Positions 32,974-42,166 of a DNA stretch of 64,000 nt are shown here, piece by piece. Source of the DNA: Pseudodesulfovibrio nedwellii (GTDB lineage: Bacteria > Desulfobacterota > Desulfovibrionia > Desulfovibrionales > Desulfovibrionaceae). The stretch covers positions 1,483,501 through 1,547,500 of the forward strand of contig NZ_AP026709.1 in assembly GCF_027923765.1 (NCBI RefSeq), read 5' to 3'. Position 1 is the stretch's first letter; each line of letters begins with the position of its first letter. The translations under genes were made by a program, and so were the position numbers. The notes below the pieces were generated by a model that was given only the letters and a program-made list of their open reading frames with translations, had not been told where the DNA came from and searched no databases.

Positions 32974-35094
32974 TTAACTCTTCCCATATTTCTTTCTCAA
33001 CACGCCAACCATCTTTTCAGTCAATGAATTGGAGAGTCGTGCGTTATATGACTGGTGATATTGAACCGGCTTCTCAGCGAGCGATAAATCAATTGGTGGT
33101 TGAATAGATGGATCTTCTTTATCATCCTGAGGACGACTGGGGTCCATCGACGGGATATCCGCCAGTACAATACTTGATGTGTTTGCAAAGTTGGGTAGCA
33201 GATCAGTCTGCACGATTTGTTGTGTTGCAATCGCATATCTTCGTGACATCTCAGCAGGAGTTCCCTTTTTAACGGCAGGGTTAACATTAACTGCGTCAAT
33301 TGAGATTGTATCGTCATCATTAAAGAATATCTCAAAATTCCTAAACTGCTGAGGGAAATCTCGAAGCGATGACGTTTCAACCTGCCAAAAGCCTCTCTCC
33401 GGCTTTGTAACATCATCGGGTTTGATAGCTTTCACGGTATTAAAATGGCGATGACCGGCTATCCACATTAACAGATTCGGAGTATTTCTAAGCTCGGAAA
33501 CAAGCTCAGAAAGAGTGCAGCCATTTTGCGTTTTCGTCGTCGGGTCACCAAACGGATTGTTTTTTGTTTTGCCACCTGCCCACCATTCAAGCTCAGTGCC
33601 AATTCCTGCAACACAGATTGGGATATGGGCAGCAATAACCATCAACTGATTATTTTTTTGTCCTTCTTTCAGTTCTTTTTTTAACCACTTCCACCTGAGA
33701 GGATCAAGAAAACCGTGGCCATGGATATCATGGGAGCCGTCATCTTCTCTTTGCGTGTTATCCAATACGATTATTTTGATGGGTACTTCGGACTTGGATT
33801 CTGGCACGAAGCTATAACAGGCAAAACCAGTCGGTCTTTTGTCAGGGAGTCCGAAAGAATACTTAACTCGGTCAAAACCGTGTCCTTCAGGCTTCGAAGA
33901 AGTAGTGAAAAACTCTTCCATCCACTCTGTTCTTTTAAGAGGACGACGGTCGGCATCTGCTGTGACCGGAGGGGCCATTGTGCCCTTTTTAATCGGCCCC
34001 TCAACGTGAAGGATGTCCCCATTCGGAGTTGATCCATCAATGACACCACCAAAATATCGGTCCCTTCCATTCCCTTTCTTGAGCGTATCGGAATTAAAAA
34101 GAGCGGGGAAAGTCGTCATATCTGCCTTGAGAAAATCAGTAACCGTCCAAACTTTATTATCCGTAAAAGAATCTTCCAAACCAAGATTTGAGTAATCTTC
34201 AAATATTGGGAATGACCCGATTAAAAAATGATCATGGTTCCCTAAGACTTGGTAAAAAGGAATCTCCTTATTGAGCCCTGCTGCCTGAAAAGGCTTTTGA
34301 TAGTCAATTGCATTTTCTCCCAGATGGGCACCCGAACTTGGTCTAATTTTCTCACCATCGAGAATGTCGATGTACCACCGAAGCTCATTATACATTGCCG
34401 TATTACTCACATCCCCTAAAGAAATACCAAAATCATAGTTTTTCTTTTCATGAAGAGCATTAGCTGTTTGCAAAGCTGCATCAAAAACATGAGGTGTATA
34501 CACCATCACCGGGGAATAGACGGATGTATTAGTACAGGAAGAATCCTCTTGCTGATTATGAATAAACTGGTTTGGAGCCTCCTTATCGGTAAGATGAATG
34601 TCGGTCATCGCAAAAAAATTCAGTAGCGATGTTCTCTTCTCGACATCTGGCGGCAGATAACCAATTGGCATGAAATCGGTGCGGGGAACGATTGGGAGGC
34701 CTGAACCATAACTCCAAAGCCCATAGCCCCGCCTTTCGTACTCTGAAACCCTATGTAGTTCTTTGATTTCCAGTCCCTTGTGCTTCCCATCGGGAGCCAT
34801 TGGAGGAGTCTTCCACTTTTTTGGTGGCACATCTGATAAGTTTATATTAAAGGCGATCATCCGCTCTACTGTAGTTTCTACAACCGTATCGATCTCATAC
34901 CTTGGGAGATCAAAATCTGACCAAATAGGTTCTTTGGAACCACAACCAACTAAAGGAATCGGCAATATGGTACCAGCCAAAAGAGTCGTGCTGTATTGTA
35001 TAAATTTTCGTCTTGTTAGATCTGTAGACTTTTGGGTTTCATGCTCTTCGTCGAGAGAAACTCTGGTATTCTTGCTGATATCTTTTTTGCTCAT
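32974..35094 (-). CDS. Tat-exported metallophosphoesterase (TIGR03768-like)
   Basis: 706 residues. A twin-arginine leader has TRRKF at 27-31, then a hydrophobic stretch and a lipobox LVGC (Cys51), so export by Tat with possible lipid anchoring is likely. Calcineurin-type metal-binding motifs appear in order: FAMTDIHLTD, SLGDVSNT, VLGNHDHFL, VIAAHIPI and WIAGHRHFNT. Overall it resembles the large bacterial metallophosphoesterases classed as TIGR03768 (RPA4764 family), of unknown substrate. It is followed, in transcription order, by nothing on its strand; the fused phosphoesterase at 35158 lies upstream with a 63-nt gap, so the two probably form one unit. Confidence 0.85.
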   Translation of the reverse strand: MSKKDISKNTRVSLDEEHETQKSTDLTRRKFIQYSTTLLAGTILPIPLVGCGSKEPIWSDFDLPRYEIDTVVETTVERMIAFNINLSDVPPKKWKTPPMAPDGKHKGLEIKELHRVSEYERRGYGLWSYGSGLPIVPRTDFMPIGYLPPDVEKRTSLLNFFAMTDIHLTDKEAPNQFIHNQQEDSSCTNTSVYSPVMVYTPHVFDAALQTANALHEKKNYDFGISLGDVSNTAMYNELRWYIDILDGEKIRPSSGAHLGENAIDYQKPFQAAGLNKEIPFYQVLGNHDHFLIGSFPIFEDYSNLGLEDSFTDNKVWTVTDFLKADMTTFPALFNSDTLKKGNGRDRYFGGVIDGSTPNGDILHVEGPIKKGTMAPPVTADADRRPLKRTEWMEEFFTTSSKPEGHGFDRVKYSFGLPDKRPTGFACYSFVPESKSEVPIKIIVLDNTQREDDGSHDIHGHGFLDPLRWKWLKKELKEGQKNNQLMVIAAHIPICVAGIGTELEWWAGGKTKNNPFGDPTTKTQNGCTLSELVSELRNTPNLLMWIAGHRHFNTVKAIKPDDVTKPERGFWQVETSSLRDFPQQFRNFEIFFNDDDTISIDAVNVNPAVKKGTPAEMSRRYAIATQQIVQTDLLPNFANTSSIVLADIPSMDPSRPQDDKEDPSIQPPIDLSLAEKPVQYHQSYNARLSNSLTEKMVGVLRKKYGKS

Positions 35095-35157
35095 AATATT
35101 TACTCGCAGGTTAATGGATACAATTAATTAAAAATCATTGCAGTAATTCGCATTCAT

Positions 35158-37638
35158 TTATTCTACTACTGGAGCCGAGATAACAGGAGTAGAAAAGGCT
35201 CTCACTGATTTGCAATCTGTATACGTAAAAGCTCCCTTTATCTTCGTCACTCCTTTGCTCTTTGATTTGATCTCAATATCACCGGTTCCAAGAGTGCCCC
35301 CCTCTGCGGTTACCGTAACGGAACTGTTGGTTTGACTAATGATGGGAGCAGAAATTCCAATAATATTTACACTCGTAATATCGTCCCCATTGCCCAGACC
35401 ATTGCCTTTGATCGTCACTTTACAACCATCTTTGTGGCATGCGTTATTAGGCGTAATGGTAAAAACGGTTCGAGACTTTAAGTTATTATCAGCAGGATAT
35501 AAATCTGTCTGAAGTGCCAAGAAACCCTGCGCTACAAATTCTGAAATCTCTGCAGCCGCATCAATATGACGTTTGGCTTCTTCATTGATACTTTCATCTC
35601 CTGCATAGTGAACCATCAGTGATTCGGCAAAAAGATTTCCAAGTAATTTACCTTCTTTCGCGTTAAATCCTTGTTTTGAGTAGACGATTTCTCCCAACGT
35701 TTGCAGTCCCTTGGCTCCATAGGCTTTTGCATATTCTTGAAAGGTCGGATCTCCCGCGCTCATGAAACTGTGACCGTCTTTTACATAGTCAATTTTTTCA
35801 ACTTTCTTCGTAGTGATGTCTAACGATCCATCTACATGAATAGTGCAAATTCTGTAAGGCACAGGATATGAGGCCAGTGAGCCCGTTTCAATGTCTGTCA
35901 GGCTATGAATTCCGTTATTGTCAGACCATGATTTTGTCACAATATCAGTTGCATGAAAGTGGCCCGTGAACATTATCTCAAGACCAGCTTTGGCAAATTT
36001 TTCAGATAGGTTGTCAAAATCCTGAACCACAAAGTCTGCATAGGTTTCACTCTGTCCAGAGAAATGCTCAAGGATGGCATGATGCATCATGCCATAAACA
36101 ATTGCTCCTTCTGCTTTGGCTTCGTGTATATGATCTATAATCCACTTTTCCGTTTTGGCAGTGATTCTTCCGGCAGTCACCGGTTTTGTCGGGTTCTCAT
36201 TATGCAGAATATCGACATAGATACATGAATCAATGACGATGAGTTTTACCCCGGGAACCGGTTCGCATACGTAAGACAATGATTCTTGATCGTGATCGAG
36301 AGCGTCGGCATACCCATTCTTTGCATAAATTTCGACAAATTCATTAGGCGTCACTGTTTGAACGGGATAGGTCGAGTCTCCGTCATATTTTTTGGCATCC
36401 CGGTTATTAATATCATGGTTGCCGGTCGTAACCCACGTGCTGATTCCAGCCTTTTCCAATTTATTTAAATGACCGGCCACCAAATGATGATTCAGCGATT
36501 CGCCATCTTTAGTCATATCACCGGCAATAAGTACGAAATCGACATCGGCTGCAATAATTTCATCAACCGCCGCCTCCATGATCGCATCGGATTCATGGAA
36601 CAATTTAGGGTTGCTTATCAAATACTTTTGGAAAGCTGTTCCTTCATCAATAAATTTCTCATTGCAGTAATGCGGGTCAGATAAGATAGCGAATCGGGCC
36701 TTGGGCTTTTTCGCAAAGCTCTTGACACGCAACGCGACGTTATCTTGGATGTTTTTATAAAACAGAGAGTAGTCGAACGAATGATAAATCCCGACATACG
36801 GACCGCTTGTCGGCCCAATTATCGAAGGATCTGCGGCAAGAACCTGAAGGGCACTATTCACAACTTGAGCCGTCGCGAAATGTGCGCGACTCGTCGTTGA
36901 GCCATCCTCGTTGAAAAAAATCGACTCCTGGTTCAGCGAGGCTGAAGCAAAGACACTGTCGGTCTTCCATGTAAGCGGATTGACCACGTAGCTCTTTCCC
37001 CTGGTCAAAGATTCTATCTTTGACTGTTTGCCGGGGGCGATGCTGTTGTAGGCTATGAAACAACCCGTTTGATCGTCATTTTTACACACCTTGATTGCCG
37101 GGTTCTTTTTTATGTCTCCCGGTGTTACAGACCAACCGAGTGTATACGCCGCGACAAGCAGGTTATGTTTCGGAGATGTTCCCCATAGTCTTGTCGCAAT
37201 CTCCACAAGGTGTTCAGATCCTTGACTGTGACCTGCCAAAATGAACGGACGCCCATTGTTGTAATTAGCAAGGTAATATTTGAACGCAGCTTCAACATCC
37301 TGATTTGCCGTTTGATGAATGAGTGTGGTGTCGCCTTGAGTAAACAGCGTTGCAATATTCGTTTGCCGATACGCGGGAGCATAAATATTGGTCTGCCCTT
37401 CAAAAACGCTCGCTTGCGTGATGACAGTCTCCATAGCAGCTTGGCGCAAACCTAGATCGTCAATATCCATTAACCACTGTATGTCATTGTTCAATATGGT
37501 TGGATACACCCAAAAAACATCAACAGGGTGCTCATCTGGATTTTTCGGCAAAACCAGCCAGTCGTTCGTTTGGTCGTAGGCAGGACTGCGCGGAATAACC
37601 GCATCAGCTGGATTTGTTCGCGGCGTATTGGATCTCAT
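35158..37638 (-). CDS. DUF3089 hydrolase fused to a metallophosphoesterase and an IPT-like domain
   Basis: 826 residues. Part 1 (about 25-290) is a DUF3089 alpha/beta-hydrolase: VDVFWVYPT, YAPAYRQ and the nucleophile elbow GHSQG with Ser138. Part 2 (about 310-690) is a calcineurin-type phosphoesterase: LSDPHYCN, IAGDMTKDG, TGNHDINN, MMHHAILEH and FTGHFHATD. Part 3 (about 725-805) looks like an IPT/TIG-type beta domain (ITPNNACHKDGCKVTIKG). No signal peptide is encoded; a stop codon lies 4 codons before the ATG, and AAGGTG is 9 nt upstream. This is odd because such domain sets are normally exported. Either the leader was lost or a cytoplasmic role applies. Confidence 0.83.
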   Translation of the reverse strand: MRSNTPRTNPADAVIPRSPAYDQTNDWLVLPKNPDEHPVDVFWVYPTILNNDIQWLMDIDDLGLRQAAMETVITQASVFEGQTNIYAPAYRQTNIATLFTQGDTTLIHQTANQDVEAAFKYYLANYNNGRPFILAGHSQGSEHLVEIATRLWGTSPKHNLLVAAYTLGWSVTPGDIKKNPAIKVCKNDDQTGCFIAYNSIAPGKQSKIESLTRGKSYVVNPLTWKTDSVFASASLNQESIFFNEDGSTTSRAHFATAQVVNSALQVLAADPSIIGPTSGPYVGIYHSFDYSLFYKNIQDNVALRVKSFAKKPKARFAILSDPHYCNEKFIDEGTAFQKYLISNPKLFHESDAIMEAAVDEIIAADVDFVLIAGDMTKDGESLNHHLVAGHLNKLEKAGISTWVTTGNHDINNRDAKKYDGDSTYPVQTVTPNEFVEIYAKNGYADALDHDQESLSYVCEPVPGVKLIVIDSCIYVDILHNENPTKPVTAGRITAKTEKWIIDHIHEAKAEGAIVYGMMHHAILEHFSGQSETYADFVVQDFDNLSEKFAKAGLEIMFTGHFHATDIVTKSWSDNNGIHSLTDIETGSLASYPVPYRICTIHVDGSLDITTKKVEKIDYVKDGHSFMSAGDPTFQEYAKAYGAKGLQTLGEIVYSKQGFNAKEGKLLGNLFAESLMVHYAGDESINEEAKRHIDAAAEISEFVAQGFLALQTDLYPADNNLKSRTVFTITPNNACHKDGCKVTIKGNGLGNGDDITSVNIIGISAPIISQTNSSVTVTAEGGTLGTGDIEIKSKSKGVTKIKGAFTYTDCKSVRAFSTPVISAPVVE

Positions 37639-37871
37639 ATTCTTTCACCTTACGGAGCACATTGGCCTGTTGGGAGCTTTCGCTCTGATGTCAACAATGG
37701 AATAACCAAAACCCTGAAAAGGACATAGTCGTCTATCAAATGAAACACTTACTCAAAAAAAATGTCCCGTGAGGCATATCGTACAATTGAAGAAGCACAT
37801 CAGAAAGTGCCTCACCATTTATCTGTTCCTGCTGTGTCATCATCAAATCAACGCTTCGTCATCCTGTGCAA

Positions 37872-39215
37872 CTATTCGGAAAACGGCAGAATGAGTTTGA
37901 ATTTCCCGGTTTTGGGATTCAGTCCTATGGAGTCCACGACTTCGACGCTTGAAGACACAAACTCAAGCTGCTCTTTTCTGAGAATGTCCAAGAGCTGTTC
38001 CTCTGCCAACTGCTTGGTGTCGCTATAGCCGTCGGCAACCGTGATCCGGGCGAGCAAGGCGTTGGGCGCGGTCTGTTCAAACTGGAATTTGTTCAAACCT
38101 GGCGCAAAAAAATCAACCAGCTTGAATGGATGAAGCGGATGCCCCTTGCCCTCGTCATCAACGAAAGTGAGAGCATCTGTCTCTCTGCCTGCAAATGTAT
38201 CAAGCGTGATAAACGGTTGGTCCGTTGTCTTGAGTGCCACGGTGTCAGACATCCGGTACCGGATGAGCGGCTGGAGTGAACGATAAAGTGGCGTTATCAA
38301 GAGGGAGCCGGGGGTGCCCTCCGGGAGAACTTCGTTGTCCTCATTCACCACTTCAATGTGGTGCCAGTCATTAAAAAGAAGGAAAGGGTCCTGACTGCTT
38401 TTCTGAATACCCAAGAGAATGGACTCCGAGCATGCGTACAAATTCACCACATCAAGATTGAATGCCTTGTCAACGGCCTCCCGCATCTGGTCAGAGAGTG
38501 CTTCCCCGGAGGATTGTATCCGTTTCGGTTTAATTTTTAACCGGCCATCAAGCTGAGCCAAAGCGAGTTGATGGATGACTCCTGCATAGCCTGAAATGAT
38601 ATCGGGCTGGAATTCGTTCATATCCCGTATCAAGCCTTCGGTGTCTTCCGGCTTGGAGAACTGCTTCATATTGTAGATGAGTCGAGGCGCATCAGCGGTC
38701 AGTGTTGCCCCGGCAAAATGTCCGATGGTTGCCCCGATAAACGCCAACTTGAATCGGCAAAAGGCTTTCGGCATCGGGTGCTTAATCCGTGCAGTCAAAA
38801 GAGCGACGATGAAATTCCATTCATCTTTTGAATAGACAAATATCCCGGGGACCCCGGTAGAGCCGGATGTGTGAATAATTGCATTGCCTTGAAAGCGATT
38901 CTTTGGATTGAAATCCTGGGTGATAAAGTCCTCAACCGCTCTGCGCGTAATGGACTTGTCAGTAATCAAGGAGTCAAAATTCTCCATCACCAGTGCTTTG
39001 TCAAGTATCGGCAGATCAGCTGGGGCAACGTCAGGAAGATCCTTAGGCTTGATTCCATGGGCACTATAAAAGTCGCGGTAGAACTCAGATGAGTGGTACG
39101 TTTTTTCCAACAAGATTGAAAATCGTTGACGAGACAACTCCTGCACTCTTTGAGAAGTAAGTTCTGAATCATTTTTAAATTTTCGCAACTGGGCCATCAG
39201 GGTAATTATATTCAT
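37872..39215 (-). CDS. PaaK-like AMP-forming ligase (phenylacetate-CoA ligase family)
   Basis: 447 residues. It has the adenylate-forming signature IIHTSGSTGVPGIFVYS, an SSGEALS segment and YACSE in the A5 region, plus a LIRYRMSD segment, as in phenylacetate-CoA ligase and capsular-polysaccharide CapK-like members. These enzymes activate a carboxylate with ATP. Many short CapK-type members modify lipids or polysaccharides, which would suit the phosphatidylserine-decarboxylase-like and phosphoesterase neighbours. No partner acyl carrier protein is present. Start at 39215 (MNIITLMAQLRKF) is not supported by a clear ribosome site. Confidence 0.85.
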   Translation of the reverse strand: MNIITLMAQLRKFKNDSELTSQRVQELSRQRFSILLEKTYHSSEFYRDFYSAHGIKPKDLPDVAPADLPILDKALVMENFDSLITDKSITRRAVEDFITQDFNPKNRFQGNAIIHTSGSTGVPGIFVYSKDEWNFIVALLTARIKHPMPKAFCRFKLAFIGATIGHFAGATLTADAPRLIYNMKQFSKPEDTEGLIRDMNEFQPDIISGYAGVIHQLALAQLDGRLKIKPKRIQSSGEALSDQMREAVDKAFNLDVVNLYACSESILLGIQKSSQDPFLLFNDWHHIEVVNEDNEVLPEGTPGSLLITPLYRSLQPLIRYRMSDTVALKTTDQPFITLDTFAGRETDALTFVDDEGKGHPLHPFKLVDFFAPGLNKFQFEQTAPNALLARITVADGYSDTKQLAEEQLLDILRKEQLEFVSSSVEVVDSIGLNPKTGKFKLILPFSE

Positions 39216-39575
39216 AAAAGTTTACTCATGCTTGCAACTGATTGGAAAAATAGAATTAAAACAAATTCCTCGCACTTCGTTCGCGTTAAGTCTTGTTTGA
39301 AAATATTCTTATTAAGACAACATCAATATCGGTCTCAGAAATGTAATATTATAAGATAAAAAAGGTGCCAGAAACAACTGACGCATTATTTAAAGACATG
39401 CATGTTTAAGCGCATTCTTTTAATTTGAAAAGTATAGTTTTTACAACAGCAACAAATACCGACATTTAATTTTATTTCATTATACTTACATTTAAGATTG
39501 CGTTATATTTAATTAGTTTTTCAATGTTTTTGTTTTATTAAAACTAAAGCCAACTTTTATCCCAGGTCGTGACCT
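39216..39575. other. Very AT-rich divergent intergenic region in the island
   Basis: 360 bp with long A/T tracts and no gene. It must contain the promoters of the ligase (minus) and the decarboxylase-like gene (plus). The base composition suggests recent acquisition and possible silencing by nucleoid proteins. No operator recognised. Confidence 0.5.
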
Positions 39576-40820
39576 ATGAAAAACAGTTTCCGTATACTCT
39601 CATTTGTATTTGCATTTACAATATTCGCTTCCATTTCAACCATATCCATTGCAGCCCAAAAGGTAGCCGTCCCTGACGATTGCCCATGTAAAAGGTCAAT
39701 TACAAATCTCATCGAGGCCTACAGTAATGATAAAGTCTTTAAAGTGCTTATTGATGAGGCATTTAAAAACATGCAGCCCCTCCCGGAAGGATACATGAAA
39801 GGTGGAAATCCTTGGATCGGCAAATCATTTGCCGACCTGATTCCGTTTTTTGTGGAATGGAGTTCTTTTTTACCGGAGGCAAAAGGCAGTAGTGATAATG
39901 GGCTTAAATACATCGAACAGATGGACGTTTTTGCATATAAAAACCCATTTGGCAGAGCCGCTTTTCAAACTTCGCCGGGAGTTGAGATCTTTGACCTTTT
40001 CGTGCGTGAACGCGGTGAGTTTTTATCCAGCAAAGCTTCAACAAAGAATGTAGCCAAATGGCTCGCTGACATACGCATCGAAAAAGAAGAATATGTCCTG
40101 CCCGATCCCACAGCTGCTGACGGCGGATTTAAATCCTACAATGAATTTTTCTCCCGCAAGTTTAAAGATATCAACAAGGTTCGTCCGCAAACCATGCCGG
40201 ACCGAGATTATGTAATCTCCTCACCGACCGATGCCATTATGAATCCTATTCCTGTAACAATTGTAGACGGAAGCACTCAGCTTAGGACCAAAGGTACTCA
40301 GGAACTGAATATTAAAGAGTTGCTGGCCGGTTCACGCTATTGGAATAAGTTTGTCGGCGGCACGGCTCTGTCATGCATCCTGATGCCTAACACCTACCAC
40401 TATTACCATGCTCCGGTCGGCGGTAAGGTTCTCGAAACCCGCCTTGTGGATGGAGCACTGATCGGCATGGAAGATTTTCCAAAATTCGCTCCGGCTGATG
40501 GCAATGTAGGGGCTCACGGAGCAAGCTTCGGCGCGTTCGAAAGCTATGCACGCGGTTATTTTGTCATAGATACCGGGAAATACGGCCTGGTAGGAGTTGT
40601 CCCAGTAGGCCTGAGCACCGTCGGCTCAGTTGTGTTCAAGGACAAATTCCTCAAAGCGAAAGGTCCGGTAACGATCAAGCGCGGTGATGAACTGGGACAC
40701 TTCCTTTACGGAGGATCTATGGTCATTTTGATTTTTGAACCCGGTAAATACAGTTCCGGTGCGATTAAAGTCCGCCTAGGAAATCAAATCGGAACATTTG
40801 ATACCGACTCAAATGATTAG
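39576..40820 (+). CDS. Exported phosphatidylserine-decarboxylase-like protein
   Basis: 414 residues with a Sec leader (MKNSFRILSFVFAFTIFASI), so it acts outside the cytoplasm, unlike normal PSD on the inner side of the membrane. It keeps FFSRKFK, SPTDAIM (for SPaDG), YHYYHAPVGGKV (for the YHR.H.PvdG region) and YGGSMV with Gly380-Ser381, the position of self-cleavage that makes the pyruvoyl group. The catalytic machinery therefore looks plausible. A CPCK segment follows the leader. PSD converts phosphatidylserine to phosphatidylethanolamine; here the substrate may be another amino-acid conjugate. It ends in a strong terminator and stands divergent from the ligase gene. Confidence 0.83.
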   Translation: MKNSFRILSFVFAFTIFASISTISIAAQKVAVPDDCPCKRSITNLIEAYSNDKVFKVLIDEAFKNMQPLPEGYMKGGNPWIGKSFADLIPFFVEWSSFLPEAKGSSDNGLKYIEQMDVFAYKNPFGRAAFQTSPGVEIFDLFVRERGEFLSSKASTKNVAKWLADIRIEKEEYVLPDPTAADGGFKSYNEFFSRKFKDINKVRPQTMPDRDYVISSPTDAIMNPIPVTIVDGSTQLRTKGTQELNIKELLAGSRYWNKFVGGTALSCILMPNTYHYYHAPVGGKVLETRLVDGALIGMEDFPKFAPADGNVGAHGASFGAFESYARGYFVIDTGKYGLVGVVPVGLSTVGSVVFKDKFLKAKGPVTIKRGDELGHFLYGGSMVILIFEPGKYSSGAIKVRLGNQIGTFDTDSND

Positions 40821-40839
40821 CGTCTAAGAAATTATAATG

Positions 40840-40877
40840 AATACAGCCCGGAAACAATCTTGTTTCCGGGCTGTATT
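40840..40877 (+). terminator. Terminator of the decarboxylase-like gene
   Basis: A 17-bp perfect stem (AATACAGCCCGGAAACA and its complement) with a 4-nt loop, followed by CATTTCTTT; one of the strongest hairpins in the window. Confidence 0.88.
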
Positions 40878-41040
40878 CATTTCTTTGCAGAGAAAAAAGA
40901 CAGAGATAGTCACGGTTGTTTGGAACGCTCAGTCGCAAGTTTAAAAAGACTGACAAAAAAAACTGTGCGCTTGCTCAATATTATAGGTTAAAATATGTTT
41001 GATGCGCAATCACACCCCTAACCAATAAAAACGTAACCCT

Positions 41041-41334
41041 ATGATTCCTCTTTTAAAATCCCTCGCCTCTCCCGACATCGCCCCTGTAGCGGAAAGCCTT
41101 CACTATGCGCTAATTTCAACGCAGCAGGCTCAAGATGAATTCCAGATTGAAATTCCTATTTCCAAATGGCTGAAATTTTACCGATCACATCGAAAAGTTT
41201 TGGATATTTCGCTGGAAAATATATTTTCGGTTTTGCCCGATTTATCCAACAAACTTGAAATCGAAAGCGGACAAATCATAACTAGCTTAAATAATGAAAG
41301 TATTTCGAATATGAACATCCGGTCGAAATTTTAA
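41041..41334 (+). CDS. Small island protein of unknown function (97 residues)
   Basis: No family recognised. The sequence is of mixed polar and hydrophobic character without signal peptide or membrane helix (MIPLLKSLASPDIAPVAESL at the start). It ends 11 nt before the next open frame, which is in another frame; the two may be cotranscribed or may be halves of one frameshifted gene. Phage-like or integrase-associated accessory gene by position. Confidence 0.45.
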   Translation: MIPLLKSLASPDIAPVAESLHYALISTQQAQDEFQIEIPISKWLKFYRSHRKVLDISLENIFSVLPDLSNKLEIESGQIITSLNNESISNMNIRSKF

Positions 41335-41345
41335 TTTCGGAATTA

Positions 41346-41864
41346 ATGTTTTCGGAGAATTACCCGGAAACCGGAGAATTCCCGCTTTCAAACGAAGGCT
41401 TTTTCACTTTCCGAATATTTCTCCCCTGCTGGCTGCATTATTTCGAAACTCCGACCGGATTATATCGAAAAGCGCGGCTCGGGAATTTGGACGCTCTGGA
41501 TAAGCTGCTCCGAATTGATAAACGAGTTATTGGAGACACCAAAATTTCACGCCATATAGCTCAATATGGAGCCAATCCAGCAAGCCCCGAATTCAAGCGA
41601 CTCATCAAAGCTCTTGAAGGCGCACCTCGAAAGCTGAGTGTCACGAAAGTGAAAACCTTCCTTGCAGCCTTCTTGTATGGTTTGTCCAAGCACCTCGGCT
41701 CCCCACTCACCTATCCACAAGTCCAAGACCTCTTCGACCAATCTGCTCAAAAAAGAGGGATTGGACTCACTGACCCAGACTTGGAGATGTCCCCCCAGTC
41801 TTTTGAAAAGGCTGTTCGCCGCAACTTACTTTTCTGGGGTCTTCATCGGACCGGACAAAAATAA
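41346..41864 (+). CDS. Island protein of unknown function (172 residues)
   Basis: No family recognised. A first part (GEFPLSNEGFFTFRIFLPCW) is followed by a helical, basic region (LRIDKRVIGDTKISRHIAQYG.., SVTKVKTFLAAFLYGLSKHLG). No signal peptide. It lies before the excisionase-like and integrase genes on the same strand, where phages and islands often carry regulatory or accessory genes. Could continue the gene at 41041 if a frameshift separates them. Confidence 0.5.
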   Translation: MFSENYPETGEFPLSNEGFFTFRIFLPCWLHYFETPTGLYRKARLGNLDALDKLLRIDKRVIGDTKISRHIAQYGANPASPEFKRLIKALEGAPRKLSVTKVKTFLAAFLYGLSKHLGSPLTYPQVQDLFDQSAQKRGIGLTDPDLEMSPQSFEKAVRRNLLFWGLHRTGQK

Positions 41865-41956
41865 GATTAGAACTGTCCGAGACTCATGTGCCTCCGCTCG
41901 CTAGTTTCTATGCACGCCCTGCATATCAGGGTGAATGAAACTGCTTGGAGAAAATT

Positions 41957-42163
41957 ATGACTAATCAGAAAATACTGCTCAATATTCAGGAAATCGCCGA
42001 TATACTGCGCGTGCATAGATCAACTGTTTCGCGCATGCTAGACAGTGGTGAATTGCCCATTATTTTGGTACGCTCTCGCAAGCTCATCCGCTATACCGAT
42101 GTGCTTGAGTTCATTGAAAACCAAATAGGGAGAAGCAAGGACGGATACTCGTGGGAGGACTAA
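41957..42163 (+). CDS. Excisionase-like helix-turn-helix protein
   Basis: 68 residues from the ATG at 41957 (GGAG upstream). The HTH_17/MerR-like excisionase pattern is clear: LNIQEIADILRVHRSTVSRMLDSGELPIILV, then RKLIRYTDVLEFIE. Such proteins bind near attachment sites and set the direction of recombination. The integrase gene starts 3 nt after its stop, so the two are coupled. Confidence 0.85.
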   Translation: MTNQKILLNIQEIADILRVHRSTVSRMLDSGELPIILVRSRKLIRYTDVLEFIENQIGRSKDGYSWED

Positions 42164-42166
42164 GCT

